Positions 23,397-33,238 of a DNA stretch of 64,000 nucleotides are shown here, piece by piece (the first letter of the stretch is position 1; every line of letters begins with the position of its first letter). The stretch is from NCBI GenBank assembly GCA_017640605.1, contig JAEPQH010000006.1:62001-126000 (forward strand), in the 5' to 3' direction. A program made the position numbers and the translations under genes. The notes beneath the pieces were generated by a model. It saw nothing but the letters and a program-made list of their open reading frames with translations. It was not told the origin of the DNA and searched no databases. The DNA comes from Balneolaceae bacterium. Its GTDB lineage: Bacteria > Bacteroidota > Rhodothermia > Balneolales > Balneolaceae.

Positions 23397-25718
23397 TTAC
23401 CAGTTAAACTGCGAAATACGAGCGGTAAATCGGGTGGTATCACCTTCGTTTACAAACGCTATTCTCCAATTCGGTTCTTCTTGTATCACTTGAATCTGTT
23501 CTTTATCGCCATCTCTAGAATACTCGAAAGTGAAGGTTTTATCTCCAATAAGCACATTTTCTAGTCTAGCTTCATCCCAAGAACTTGGCATTTGTGGTTT
23601 CAAATAAATCGTTTGTTCCGAGGCCATTGGCTGCACTCCAAAAAACTGCGACACAATCGGAACTGCGTAGCTGTAGATATTCCAGGCTTGGGTCATCATC
23701 CCGTAATCCGGAGATACTTCGTACATACTACCGGGCAGAGCATAGCTAAATGTGCGTGTCATACGTTGCAAATAATTTAATGCCTGATCGGGGCGACCAT
23801 AATTGTTTTCTGCAACCACTTGAACGCCCGTAGGGAGTGTCATAACAGCGCCAGTGTACGAAAAGATTTTACTTCCCTGAAACGACCCATCGTCAGAGCC
23901 GGCCGATTCATCCCGATCGATACCCGTTACAAACATCCCAAATGGATTCACAAAATTCTCGGCGGTTTGCAAAGCGATTAGCGCTTTCTCGGGATCGGCA
24001 ATTCCAACTTCCATAGGGGTGTTTACTACCCAATTATGGTGAACTACAAACGGTCGTTCTTTATCTGATGGATTATCTAAAATTGCCTGTCGCGTTGCTT
24101 TTAGTTCTTCTACAGCCCAAGGTTTGTTGAGCGTATCAGCACGAATAATCGCATCGTCAATTAAATGTAATGCTTGTTCATCCGTACCGATAAAGTCAGC
24201 GTAGCTGCCGAATTCCTCCGACCAAAACTCTTCATTAATTCGCTTCGCCAATTCGGTTGCTTTCTCGCGGTATGATGCTGCTAGTTCAGGCTTTCCGAGT
24301 TCGTCTGCTATATAAGCTGCATCTACAAATGCTTTTTGTGTGTAGGATGCTACATCAATCATTTCGCTGCTTAATCCATGTATTTCCATCATTCCATAGC
24401 CATCAGGGAAGAGGTTATTGTTGTCATCATTTTCAGCGAGAAGCCATTCTAATCCGGCTTCAATCGTTGGGAAGTAGCGCTCCAAAAACTCGCGATCACC
24501 GTTCCAACGATAGATTTGCCAAATCAGAGTAGCAAATTGTGGAGTTTCGTTAATATTTCCGGGATTAAACACCGCACCATTTGTGCTCATTTCGTGGATG
24601 ATTCGACCATTGCCATTTACCGCATTCGAAACAGAATCCAACAATTCGATGGTATCATACACTGCTTTGGTTTGCCCAATCATCATATAACCTTGTAAGG
24701 CATATTCGCTATCTACGCCAAACCACCAAGGATAATCAGGGATACCGGCACCAATTCCCGAGCCAATTTCAGGTACCGTTCGCACCAACCAATCAGAATT
24801 ATATTTCAGCCACTCGAAGGTTTCCTGAAGTTCTTTATCCGGGATGGTAAGTTTGGTTTGTTCCTGCAGTTCAACGTATCGATCTCTTTTTGAGATCAGC
24901 AACTCATGTGGATTTTCCTTTAACCGTTCAAGTGTTTCAAGAGCTGATTCTTTGTCGGTATATGAACCTGAAATATAAAATCGATGCGTGATCGAAGAAT
25001 TTGCATCCACTGTCAAATCAAAAGTTTGTGACGCAGCTATCCCTTTGCCCGGATGCGTTGATTCATATGTGGCAGCACTTGTTGGCGTTCCATCAGAGGT
25101 ATAAGCTGCAAACCATGGGTTTTCGATATCTTTAAAAAGTATGAGGTCATCATGAAGTTCTGCACTATCAGCTGCATCTATCATATTTGTTCTTTCACCG
25201 AGCCAAGTTGGGCGCAGATCGGAATAGGCGGTAAACTCAAGCTGTAAGTTAAGCTTGTTGTCTGAGTTATTTTTAAATACATATTCAATGATGATGCCCT
25301 CCAAGTCGTTGGGTACGTAATTCCACTGTTGAACCTCTACATCTTTATCAGTGAGATGGTAATCATGTCGGTTCGCGTAGGGATAGTTTGTGAAAGAACT
25401 TGCATTATTAAGCATAATCGGATCACTAAAATCGAAGGTCAAGGCAGCACTAATGCCGTCCATCAATTTGATGGGGTGATTCCAGATCCCGCCCATTTCT
25501 CCATCAATATGCCAGCCAAGTGGTGGGAATGTTCCATTTTGATGCCCAACCATGTACACTCGGTTCCCGGCGGTGACAAAAGGAGAATCGAGATATTCTG
25601 CCTTTCCCGTGATATTGGGAGAATCTTTGGTGATTTCTTCTATTTCTGAAAGGGTGGTGTTGGTACAATTCGCAAATAAAAATGCGAAAGTAAGTAGAGT
25701 AAGTAAGGGAGTTTTCAT
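23397..25718 (-). CDS. Exported glycoside hydrolase-like protein (six-hairpin/debranching-enzyme type)
   Basis: The 773-residue protein starts with a signal peptide ending FLFANCTN; the cysteine suggests a lipoprotein, although Asn before it is atypical. An N-terminal beta-sandwich (about residues 40-290) is followed by a helical region (about 300-690) with the look of an alpha/alpha six-hairpin glycosidase: DYPWWFGVDSEYAL, FATLIWQIYRWNGDREFLERYFP and DGYGMMEIHGLSSEMIDVASY. A short C-terminal beta domain follows. These features recall amylo-alpha-1,6-glucosidase/glycogen-debranching-like families acting on external oligosaccharides; the specific family and catalytic acids were not established. 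It lies 12 bp after the propeller gene in the same operon. Repeat C follows its 3' end. Confidence 0.75.
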   Translation of the reverse strand: MKTPLLTLLTFAFLFANCTNTTLSEIEEITKDSPNITGKAEYLDSPFVTAGNRVYMVGHQNGTFPPLGWHIDGEMGGIWNHPIKLMDGISAALTFDFSDPIMLNNASSFTNYPYANRHDYHLTDKDVEVQQWNYVPNDLEGIIIEYVFKNNSDNKLNLQLEFTAYSDLRPTWLGERTNMIDAADSAELHDDLILFKDIENPWFAAYTSDGTPTSAATYESTHPGKGIAASQTFDLTVDANSSITHRFYISGSYTDKESALETLERLKENPHELLISKRDRYVELQEQTKLTIPDKELQETFEWLKYNSDWLVRTVPEIGSGIGAGIPDYPWWFGVDSEYALQGYMMIGQTKAVYDTIELLDSVSNAVNGNGRIIHEMSTNGAVFNPGNINETPQFATLIWQIYRWNGDREFLERYFPTIEAGLEWLLAENDDNNNLFPDGYGMMEIHGLSSEMIDVASYTQKAFVDAAYIADELGKPELAASYREKATELAKRINEEFWSEEFGSYADFIGTDEQALHLIDDAIIRADTLNKPWAVEELKATRQAILDNPSDKERPFVVHHNWVVNTPMEVGIADPEKALIALQTAENFVNPFGMFVTGIDRDESAGSDDGSFQGSKIFSYTGAVMTLPTGVQVVAENNYGRPDQALNYLQRMTRTFSYALPGSMYEVSPDYGMMTQAWNIYSYAVPIVSQFFGVQPMASEQTIYLKPQMPSSWDEARLENVLIGDKTFTFEYSRDGDKEQIQVIQEEPNWRIAFVNEGDTTRFTARISQFNW

Positions 25719-25730
25719 CAGTGCTTAAAT

Positions 25731-26588
25731 TTATTCTTCAACAACTACTGCAAGTTTATCGCCGGCATTAGATACTGCCAAGCGGGTAATTCCTGTAAGT
25801 CCGAGCTCACTTAGATCAGCAAATTTTTTCCAACGGTTATCAGAAAAAATATAGAGTTCTGAACCCTTTCCCATGATGATATCATCCGAAGCGGTTAAGG
25901 ACATATCCGCTGATTCGGGCAATGCATTGGTAATAAAAATTGAAGTCTCATTATCAGGGAAGTAAGCTCGAATTTCGGCTACTTCTTCTTTATTTACGAT
26001 ATGGGCGATGGCATTCTGAGTATTCATTTTGTGAAAAGAACGTCCGGGATTTTCAGCCAGGATTTTCTTCTCACCCGTTTTTGTGTGATGATATTGCAAG
26101 GTGGCAGGATCAGTTTCGGTGGCAAGTACAAAACTGAGATAGCTTTCTGAATCGTACCAAGCATAATAACCTACAATACGTTCTGTTTCTAAAATGACAG
26201 GATCAGGGCTGCCCGGTGTGATTTTCCAAAACTGCTGAGTGCCATCTTCTCGTAAAATGATGAAAGAGATGTAAACTCCATCTGGAGTTTGAACCGGAGA
26301 GTATTCAGAAAAATCTGGTGTATGGTTTAAGAAATTGAGTTTCTCATTCTCGATATCATATAACGCAATGTCGGTTTGCCCATCGCGAGTTGCTGCCATC
26401 AGGATTCCAGAATCATCGAGCAAAAAAGAGGGCTGATTATCGTAACCGGGATTGTTGGTTATGTTTTTGGGATTCTCAACCGAATATCCGTCATCCGATT
26501 TTATCAAGTCGAAGAGATAAATTTCGGTTCCGGGTTGAGCAATCACAGTGGTGGATAGCATCAATAAGAATAAGATTGTAAAGCGCAT
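25731..26588 (-). CDS. Secreted beta-propeller (TolB/WD40-like) protein
   Basis: The 285-residue protein has a signal peptide (MRFTILFLLMLSTTVIAQ) and then repeated blades with the PD40-like pattern: NQPSFLLDDSGILMAATRDGQTDIALYD, split over residues 52-78, then SEYSPVQTPDGVYISFI and a later ITRLAVSNAGDKLAVV. About five to six blades are visible. Such propellers usually bind ligands or partner proteins rather than act as enzymes. It is the promoter-proximal gene of a two-gene operon with the glycosidase-like gene. It is divergent from the secreted nuclease gene, with about 190 bp between starts. Function is unknown. Confidence 0.75.
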   Translation of the reverse strand: MRFTILFLLMLSTTVIAQPGTEIYLFDLIKSDDGYSVENPKNITNNPGYDNQPSFLLDDSGILMAATRDGQTDIALYDIENEKLNFLNHTPDFSEYSPVQTPDGVYISFIILREDGTQQFWKITPGSPDPVILETERIVGYYAWYDSESYLSFVLATETDPATLQYHHTKTGEKKILAENPGRSFHKMNTQNAIAHIVNKEEVAEIRAYFPDNETSIFITNALPESADMSLTASDDIIMGKGSELYIFSDNRWKKFADLSELGLTGITRLAVSNAGDKLAVVVEE

Positions 26589-26779
26589 AGTTAGTTAGTT
26601 GGATGTGGCAGAATCTAGTAAATCAGTGATGAAAATCGAATAATAAAAGAAACTAAATTGGTTTTTGAATTATGACAAAACAGTTTGACTAGCCAAAAAT
26701 CTAACTTCTTACAATATCGTAACAATAGTCTGCTTATCTTGTGAAACTATTCATTTCTCAATTAAGGACTAAAGGCAAT

Positions 26780-29365
26780 ATGAAATCGATTCTGCGAAGC
26801 GCAGCGATCCTGTTCGCGATCACACTTTTTACAGCACCACTAAACGCACAATTATTTGAAGATTTTGAAGGAGGCGATAAAAGTGGCTATTCAGGTGCTT
26901 CAGTTGCTTTGGCTTCCGGATCTTGGTTTTTGGATGATGCGTTACTTGGTAGCCTAAGCAACGATAAATTCAACGGCGGACAAAGCGTACGCATGGATCG
27001 TAGAAATGATCGAATGGGCAATATCTTTATGGAATTTGATAAACCCAATGGAGCAGATGAGGTTTCATTCTACTTAGCGCATTATGGGAGTAATGCTAAT
27101 AATGCCGCATTACAGGTTCAGTACTCGATAGACGGCGGTTCTAGCTGGATAAACATTGGTGATGAAATTACCGCCCCGGAAAATCTCACTCAATTTACCA
27201 TACCCGTTCAAATTGATGGAAATATTCGCTTTAAATTTATTCAGTCGGGAGGTACCGATCGTTTAAATATCGATGATATACTCATTACCGACTACATCGA
27301 ACCGGCTGACGAGCCAACTGTACTAGTAAGCGTAGATAATATTGAGCTAGCTAACGAGGGGAATATCACTTTTGCGACGACTCTGGTTGGCACCAATCGC
27401 ACAAAAACCATCACCATAAAAAATGTTGGGAACCAAAAATTAGGTATCGACAGTGCGTATGTTTCCGGCTCTGTTTTCTCTCTTACTGCCCCAACAGCCG
27501 ATAGTTTAGCGTTTAACGAATCGGTATCACTTACGTTAACTTATACGCCGGATGCAGCCGGAGATGATGTTTCTCAGTTTACACTTTTATCCAATGCGGT
27601 AAATCAGGCTACGTTCACTGCAAACATAAGTGGAGATGCTATTGAGGACGGTGACGTAATTTCTATTGCAGATGCTCGCCAATTACCCCTCGGAACCAGA
27701 GTTTCGGTTCAGGGAAGAGTAACGGTAGCCAACGAGTTTGGCGGACCGCTTTATATGCAGGATGGCACAGCGGGAATCGCAGTATTTTGGTCCGATCTGC
27801 ACGCAGCAACTTCAATTGGCGATTCCATTCAAGTAACAGGTCCGCTAAACGTATTTAAACCAATTGCAGGTCCTGATTCTGATTTTCTACTTCAGATATC
27901 CGCTACCGATGAGGATAACAACATTCTATTTGAAGTATTTGATGTTGAAGCGGTTGAGCCACAGCCGAAAGTAATAACCATTACTGAAATGAACTCCGGG
28001 ATGTTCGAATCGCAATTGGTTACTATTCAAAACACCACCATTAGTGCTGATGGCGTATTTCAAGCGAATACTAATTACGATATTTCGGACGCTACAGGAG
28101 AGGCCGAACTAAGAATTGATAATTCAACCGATTTAGTGGATGCAGAGGCACCCACTGAAGCCATCAACATAACCGGTGTAATCGGAAAATTTGCCGGTGT
28201 ATATCAATTATTACCACGTACGGTTGCCGATTTAAATATCGAAGCCGTGGTAACTCCCGGCGAAGATACTCCACTTGATGTAACCTTTGATATAGTTACC
28301 TGGAACATTGAATGGTTCGGTCTTGATGGAAGCGGTCCTGAAGATGAAGCTCTACAGCTCGAAAATGTAAAAACGCTCATCACTACGATGGATGCAGATG
28401 TATACGCGTTGCAAGAAATTTCTAACGAGAGTTTCTTTACTACTTTAGATAACGATCTTACCGAATATGATGGAATCATCGCGAATTACAGTCAGACTCA
28501 AAAAACTGCTTATTTGTATAAATCATCGACTGTGCAAAGGCGAGAATCCCGGTTAATTACCAATGGTATGAACCAATCTGATTGGGCAAATGGTCGCTAT
28601 CCTTTTTATTTCAAATTCAATGCTACCATAAATGGTGAAGTGCGCGAAATGCATGTGTTCAACATCCATGCGAAAGCTTTTGGTGAGCAATCGGATTACA
28701 CGCAGCGATTAAACGCTTCCACACAAATGAAGGCGTATATCGATAATAATCATGCCGATGATAATGTGATTTTTCTGGGTGATTTCAACGACGAAATTCT
28801 TCAATCAACTGTAGGAAGTAACGAGTCGCCGTACGCAAATTTTGATCAGGATACCGAATACACCATCGTTACTCGATCGTTGGAAGAACGTGGTTTTACT
28901 TCCTTCTCGAGCTCTAGTATGATCGATCATATCGTGTTTTCTTCCGAACTCGTAGATGAATACTTTGAAGGAACCGAACAAATAGAAAATCCAACTTATA
29001 TCGGAAGCTACCTGAGTACTACCTCCGACCATTTCCCGGTTTGGGTTCGGTTCGAGTGGGGAGAAGCGGTATCAACCGAAGAACAGTATGGCTATACACC
29101 ATATTCTTTCAGCTTAGATCAGAACTATCCTAACCCTTTTAATCCGGCAACTACCATCAATTATTCGATTGCTGATGCAGGTGCAGTTCAACTTTCAGTA
29201 TTTGATGTAACCGGACGAAGAGTGGCAGTACTAGTTAACGAGACTAAAAACGCAGGTGCTCACACGGTGCAATTCGATGCAACTTCGCTTTCGAGTGGAG
29301 TATATTTTTATCGATTGGAGACACCTACGGGCATTCTCACAAAGAAAATGTTATTGGTTAAGTAA
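26780..29365 (+). CDS. Secreted endonuclease/exonuclease/phosphatase-family protein with OB-fold domain and Por-type tail
   Basis: I chose the ATG at 26780 over the GTG at 26741 because it follows AAAGG and opens a signal peptide (MKSILRSAAILFAITLF); this gives 861 residues. Domains in order are: a jelly-roll-like N-terminal domain, an Ig-like/choice-of-anchor domain near 180-285, an OB-fold-like region near 290-490 (RVSVQGRVTVANEFGGPLYMQDG), the nuclease domain near 505-760 and a C-terminal sorting tail (NYPNPFNPATTINYSI, ending MLLVK). The nuclease has TWNIEWFG, the metal-binding Glu in ALQEIS, GDFND and SDHFPVWV. It probably degrades extracellular DNA or RNA for nutrients, including phosphorus. 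Confidence 0.88.
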   Translation: MKSILRSAAILFAITLFTAPLNAQLFEDFEGGDKSGYSGASVALASGSWFLDDALLGSLSNDKFNGGQSVRMDRRNDRMGNIFMEFDKPNGADEVSFYLAHYGSNANNAALQVQYSIDGGSSWINIGDEITAPENLTQFTIPVQIDGNIRFKFIQSGGTDRLNIDDILITDYIEPADEPTVLVSVDNIELANEGNITFATTLVGTNRTKTITIKNVGNQKLGIDSAYVSGSVFSLTAPTADSLAFNESVSLTLTYTPDAAGDDVSQFTLLSNAVNQATFTANISGDAIEDGDVISIADARQLPLGTRVSVQGRVTVANEFGGPLYMQDGTAGIAVFWSDLHAATSIGDSIQVTGPLNVFKPIAGPDSDFLLQISATDEDNNILFEVFDVEAVEPQPKVITITEMNSGMFESQLVTIQNTTISADGVFQANTNYDISDATGEAELRIDNSTDLVDAEAPTEAINITGVIGKFAGVYQLLPRTVADLNIEAVVTPGEDTPLDVTFDIVTWNIEWFGLDGSGPEDEALQLENVKTLITTMDADVYALQEISNESFFTTLDNDLTEYDGIIANYSQTQKTAYLYKSSTVQRRESRLITNGMNQSDWANGRYPFYFKFNATINGEVREMHVFNIHAKAFGEQSDYTQRLNASTQMKAYIDNNHADDNVIFLGDFNDEILQSTVGSNESPYANFDQDTEYTIVTRSLEERGFTSFSSSSMIDHIVFSSELVDEYFEGTEQIENPTYIGSYLSTTSDHFPVWVRFEWGEAVSTEEQYGYTPYSFSLDQNYPNPFNPATTINYSIADAGAVQLSVFDVTGRRVAVLVNETKNAGAHTVQFDATSLSSGVYFYRLETPTGILTKKMLLVK

Positions 29366-29417
29366 AACCACGTATCCAACCTCGATTTAGCGGTTCATTT
29401 ATTCCTATCTTCTTCAG

Positions 29418-31154
29418 ATGTCTGAAAAAGCACTACATATTCGTTTAGAACAATTGAACCCTACAATCGGGGATTTGATCGGGAACCGTTCGTTGATTCT
29501 GGATTCCATCAAAAAAGCAGAATCCGACGGAATTGATCTGTTGATTTTACCGGAATTGGCGGTGTGTGGTTACCCACCCATGGATTTGATTGAACGCGAA
29601 GTATTTCGCTCTTTGTGTTATCAAATGAACGCAGAGATTGTGGCTGCTACCCAAAATACTACGGTGATTTTTGGAAGTATTACTCCAAATAATACCGGAG
29701 TGGGAAGAAGTTGTTTTAACTCAGCTATTATCGCTTCCAATGGATTGGTGCAGGCTGTGGTGCATAAAGCTCTATTGCCTACTTATGATGTTTTTGATGA
29801 TCTCCGATATTTTGAGCCGGGTAATTCATTTGAGCCTGTAACCATAAAAGGAGTTCCTTTTGGTATTACTGTTTGCGAGGATATCTGGTTCAACGACAAC
29901 GAAATACAATATCATACCTATTCGGTAAATCCGGCGGGGATTTTAGCCCAAAAAGGAGCGCAAGCCATTATCAACATTTCTGCTTCGCCATTTACCAAAC
30001 GTAAACCTGTTACAAGAGTTGGGATGTTGCAAAAACACGCCAGAGAATTAAATCTACCGCTGTTTTATGTGAATCAGGTTGGCGCAAATACCGAACTTAT
30101 TTTTGATGGCGATTCCCTTGCACTCGCTCCTGATGGCTACATTGTTACCCGCGACGAACGCTTTGTTTCTACTTTTGTGGATGTAACTTATGATGCCGGG
30201 CAACAGAAATTGCAAGCTGGAGAGTATGCCGATTGCGAACGTAGTGCTCCGAATCCAATCGAAACAATGTACCATGCACTAGTTCTAGGTGTGCGCGATT
30301 ATCTCAGAAAATCAAAGCTAGGTAGCAAAGTTGTATTTGGCTTAAGCGGAGGAATCGACTCGGCCTTGGTGGCAGCAATTGCAACCGAAGCTGTGGGGAG
30401 CGATAACGTGTTAGCAGTTACCATGCCATCGCAATATTCAAGTACCGGAAGTGTTACTGATTCTGAAAAACTCGCACAGAATTTCGGCTTCGAATTAAAA
30501 AATATCTCTATCAAGCCTGTATTTGACTCGTATTTACACCAACTGTCTGAGATGTTTGAAAATACCGAAGCTAATGTTGCGGAAGAAAATCTCCAAAGCC
30601 GAACGCGAGGGGATCTTTTGATGGCGATTTCAAACAAATTCGGACACATGCTTTTGAATACGGGCAATAAATCTGAAACAGCCGTTGGTTATTGCACACT
30701 TTACGGTGATATGGCGGGCGGATTGGGCGTAATTTCTGATTTATATAAAACCGAGGTATATGAAATGTGCCGGTGGTTAAACGAAGAGTATTATCAAGAA
30801 GAAATGATTCCAAATACGATTATTGAAAAAGAACCCAGTGCAGAATTACGTCCCGATCAAAAAGATGCAGATTCTTTGCCTGATTATGGAACCTTAGATT
30901 CCATTTTGCAATACTACCTCGAGGAACAAGCATCAAGAGAGGAGATTATTGCTCGTGGTTTTGAGACTAGTTTAGTGGATCGAGTGCTATCGCTTGTAGA
31001 TAGAAACGAACACAAGAGATATCAAGCGGCACCCGGACTTAAACTTTCTGCCAAAGCGTTTGGAACAGGTCGCAGGTGGCCGATTGTACAGCAATGGACA
31101 GGAACCGAAAAGCATTTGACCAAAAACGAACGCGTGCACAGCGATTTAAATTAA
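29418..31154 (+). CDS. nadE: Glutamine-dependent NAD+ synthetase
   Basis: The 578-residue protein joins an N-terminal nitrilase-type glutaminase to a C-terminal NAD synthetase. The glutaminase triad is Glu46, Lys117 and Cys153 (VCEDIW). The synthetase has the ATP-binding loop SGGIDS (310-315), followed by TGNKSETAVGYCTLYGDMAGG and LYKTEVYEM. It makes NAD from deamido-NAD, ATP and glutamine in the cytoplasm. It lies between a secreted nuclease and a lytic transglycosylase, with no other NAD genes adjacent. Tryptophan 2,3-dioxygenase and a kynureninase-like gene occur later in the window, but a full tryptophan-to-quinolinate route is not shown here. Confidence 0.96.
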   Translation: MSEKALHIRLEQLNPTIGDLIGNRSLILDSIKKAESDGIDLLILPELAVCGYPPMDLIEREVFRSLCYQMNAEIVAATQNTTVIFGSITPNNTGVGRSCFNSAIIASNGLVQAVVHKALLPTYDVFDDLRYFEPGNSFEPVTIKGVPFGITVCEDIWFNDNEIQYHTYSVNPAGILAQKGAQAIINISASPFTKRKPVTRVGMLQKHARELNLPLFYVNQVGANTELIFDGDSLALAPDGYIVTRDERFVSTFVDVTYDAGQQKLQAGEYADCERSAPNPIETMYHALVLGVRDYLRKSKLGSKVVFGLSGGIDSALVAAIATEAVGSDNVLAVTMPSQYSSTGSVTDSEKLAQNFGFELKNISIKPVFDSYLHQLSEMFENTEANVAEENLQSRTRGDLLMAISNKFGHMLLNTGNKSETAVGYCTLYGDMAGGLGVISDLYKTEVYEMCRWLNEEYYQEEMIPNTIIEKEPSAELRPDQKDADSLPDYGTLDSILQYYLEEQASREEIIARGFETSLVDRVLSLVDRNEHKRYQAAPGLKLSAKAFGTGRRWPIVQQWTGTEKHLTKNERVHSDLN

Positions 31155-31246
31155 CTTCAGCGCACATTTAGTAATCCCACTATTGGTATTCTACCTTTTT
31201 TTAAACGATAATTATTACATTAGTCGAAACAATCTACAGAAATTAT

Positions 31247-33229
31247 ATGGTTAAGAAGTCTCTACTGGCAATTTTAGTATGTTCATTTGGTATGGTGAAC
31301 ATCGCCGAAGCTCAAGATTCAACTCAGGTTATCAAAAATGATATGCCTCAACGATTGTTACCCTACAACAATCCAATGGAGAAAAACTCTGGGCTGGAAG
31401 AAAGTCCGCTTCAACCGGCGCTCATTCAACTTGATAGCTTTCAAAAAGATGTGATGAGCCGTGTTTCTGATATCTATCAGATTCACATTTTATCGCTGCA
31501 GGCTCAGGCAAATGATAACCCGATTAAAGCCGAAGAGCACATAAATGACGCCATTCAGGCTTCTCAGCAGTTATTAGACGATTATCCTGAAATTCGAAAC
31601 GATCGTCGATTTGCCGAGTTATCGAGAACAGTAGTAAGTGAATACCGCAGTTTTTATGGGATCACTGAAAATGAAAATGAACCACAGGGTGAAATTTTTA
31701 CCATACAACAGGATTTCTTAGATGATGAGATGACCATCGCTGAGAATTTCGAGTTTCCTGTTGATGCATCCATCCCAAAAACACAAGTACCACTCATTCA
31801 GAATTCTCAGGTTAATCGTCATTTAGTGTATTACACACTTCGCCGACCGGAAGTAATGGAAACATGGAGAGAGCGTGCTGAAATATATAAGCCGATGATG
31901 GATAAAATTTTTGCTGAAGAAGGTCTCCCGCCTGAATTAGTGTACTTGGCGTATATCGAAAGTGGATTAAACCCGACAGCTCGAAGCTGGGCATCTGCAG
32001 TTGGTATGTGGCAGTTTATTTCGGCAACAGGTCGTGTTTACGGCCTAGAAATTAACTGGTGGGTTGACGAACGCCGAGATCCGGAAAAAGCAACTCGTGC
32101 TGCAGCTCGACACCTTAAAGATTTATACAACATTTGGGGCGACTGGCATCTTGCGATGGCGAATTACAATATCAGCCCGCGAGGTTTGAACCGCGCCATA
32201 CGTAGAGCAGGTGGAGTTAAAGATTACTGGGCGGCATACCCTTATTTACCGCGTGAAACCCGAGGCTATGTACCCGGCTTTATTGCAACTACATTGATAA
32301 ATATGTCACCGGAAGAATTTGGCTTCCAAAAACGATATGGACAAGAACCTTACGCTTACGATGTGGTAGAAGTGGATGGGTTGATGCCATTGGATGCATT
32401 AGCTTCAGCTATCAATATAACTACCGATGAGCTGAAGCAACTTAACCCGGAATTACTTCGTTGGGCTACACCACCGGGCAACAAATACAATTTGAAAATT
32501 CCGGTTGGCTCCAAAAATGAGTTCCTTGCTGCTTACGATGATATCCCCAAAGAGTCTGCAAATCAAAGTATTACCATGCATACAGTGCGAAGTGGTGAAT
32601 CGATTGGTTTGATCGCTCGAAAATACGGAACAACCGTAAGCGGGATTTTTGCCAGCAACGAAAATTTAACAACCACAATTTACCCCGGACAAGTTCTTGC
32701 AGTGCCATTGCCTGCTGGAAGTACGTCTCAGCTTAGCGCCAGTAAACCATCCAATCAAAGAAATGGAGTTACCACAACACGTTCTTCGAACAGAACGGTG
32801 AATGTGCCGGCAAACTCAACAAGTCTTACTTACAAAGTTAAAACCGGCGATACAATTGGGCATATTGCAGAATGGTATGATGTTAGAGCTTGGCAGGTAC
32901 GAAGCTGGAACGGAATTGGAAATACGATAAGAGTGGGACAGAACCTTAAGGTGTATGTACCCAATAATTTAAAGTCGCACTACGAGAAGGTGAATAGCCT
33001 GTCGTTTAGAGAGAAACAAAATCTCGAGAGCCAACAAAAACGAGGTGAGAATATTTTCGCATCTGCGAGTAGTTCATCAACCAATAATGGAGCTACTTAC
33101 ACCGTTCGCAGAAACGATACATTAAGTGAAATTGCCGAAAACCACGGTGTTTCAATTTCTCAATTGCGAAGATTGAATAATCTTTCCGGCTCCCGGATCT
33201 ATGTTGGTCAGGTGCTCAAAATTAAATAA
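31247..33229 (+). CDS. mltD: Membrane-bound lytic murein transglycosylase D-like protein with three LysM domains
   Basis: The 660-residue protein has a signal peptide (residues 1-22), a coiled N-terminal region and an SLT domain at about 205-330. Its catalytic glutamate is Glu238 in YIESGLNPTARS, followed by AVGMWQFI and MANYNISPRG. Three LysM peptidoglycan-binding domains follow at about 444-490, 525-572 and 614-660. The enzyme cleaves glycan strands with formation of 1,6-anhydro-MurNAc, in the periplasm. No lipobox is obvious, so the mature protein may be soluble rather than a lipoprotein as in E. coli MltD. The Ctp-type protease gene starts 9 bp downstream, suggesting co-transcription. Confidence 0.94.
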   Translation: MVKKSLLAILVCSFGMVNIAEAQDSTQVIKNDMPQRLLPYNNPMEKNSGLEESPLQPALIQLDSFQKDVMSRVSDIYQIHILSLQAQANDNPIKAEEHINDAIQASQQLLDDYPEIRNDRRFAELSRTVVSEYRSFYGITENENEPQGEIFTIQQDFLDDEMTIAENFEFPVDASIPKTQVPLIQNSQVNRHLVYYTLRRPEVMETWRERAEIYKPMMDKIFAEEGLPPELVYLAYIESGLNPTARSWASAVGMWQFISATGRVYGLEINWWVDERRDPEKATRAAARHLKDLYNIWGDWHLAMANYNISPRGLNRAIRRAGGVKDYWAAYPYLPRETRGYVPGFIATTLINMSPEEFGFQKRYGQEPYAYDVVEVDGLMPLDALASAINITTDELKQLNPELLRWATPPGNKYNLKIPVGSKNEFLAAYDDIPKESANQSITMHTVRSGESIGLIARKYGTTVSGIFASNENLTTTIYPGQVLAVPLPAGSTSQLSASKPSNQRNGVTTTRSSNRTVNVPANSTSLTYKVKTGDTIGHIAEWYDVRAWQVRSWNGIGNTIRVGQNLKVYVPNNLKSHYEKVNSLSFREKQNLESQQKRGENIFASASSSSTNNGATYTVRRNDTLSEIAENHGVSISQLRRLNNLSGSRIYVGQVLKIK

Positions 33230-33238
33230 GTACACAGA

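Noticed and set aside
23382-24698. Several plus-strand frames opposite the glycosidase gene
   Set aside because: They are short, unrelated to each other and antisense to a continuous 773-codon gene with a signal peptide.
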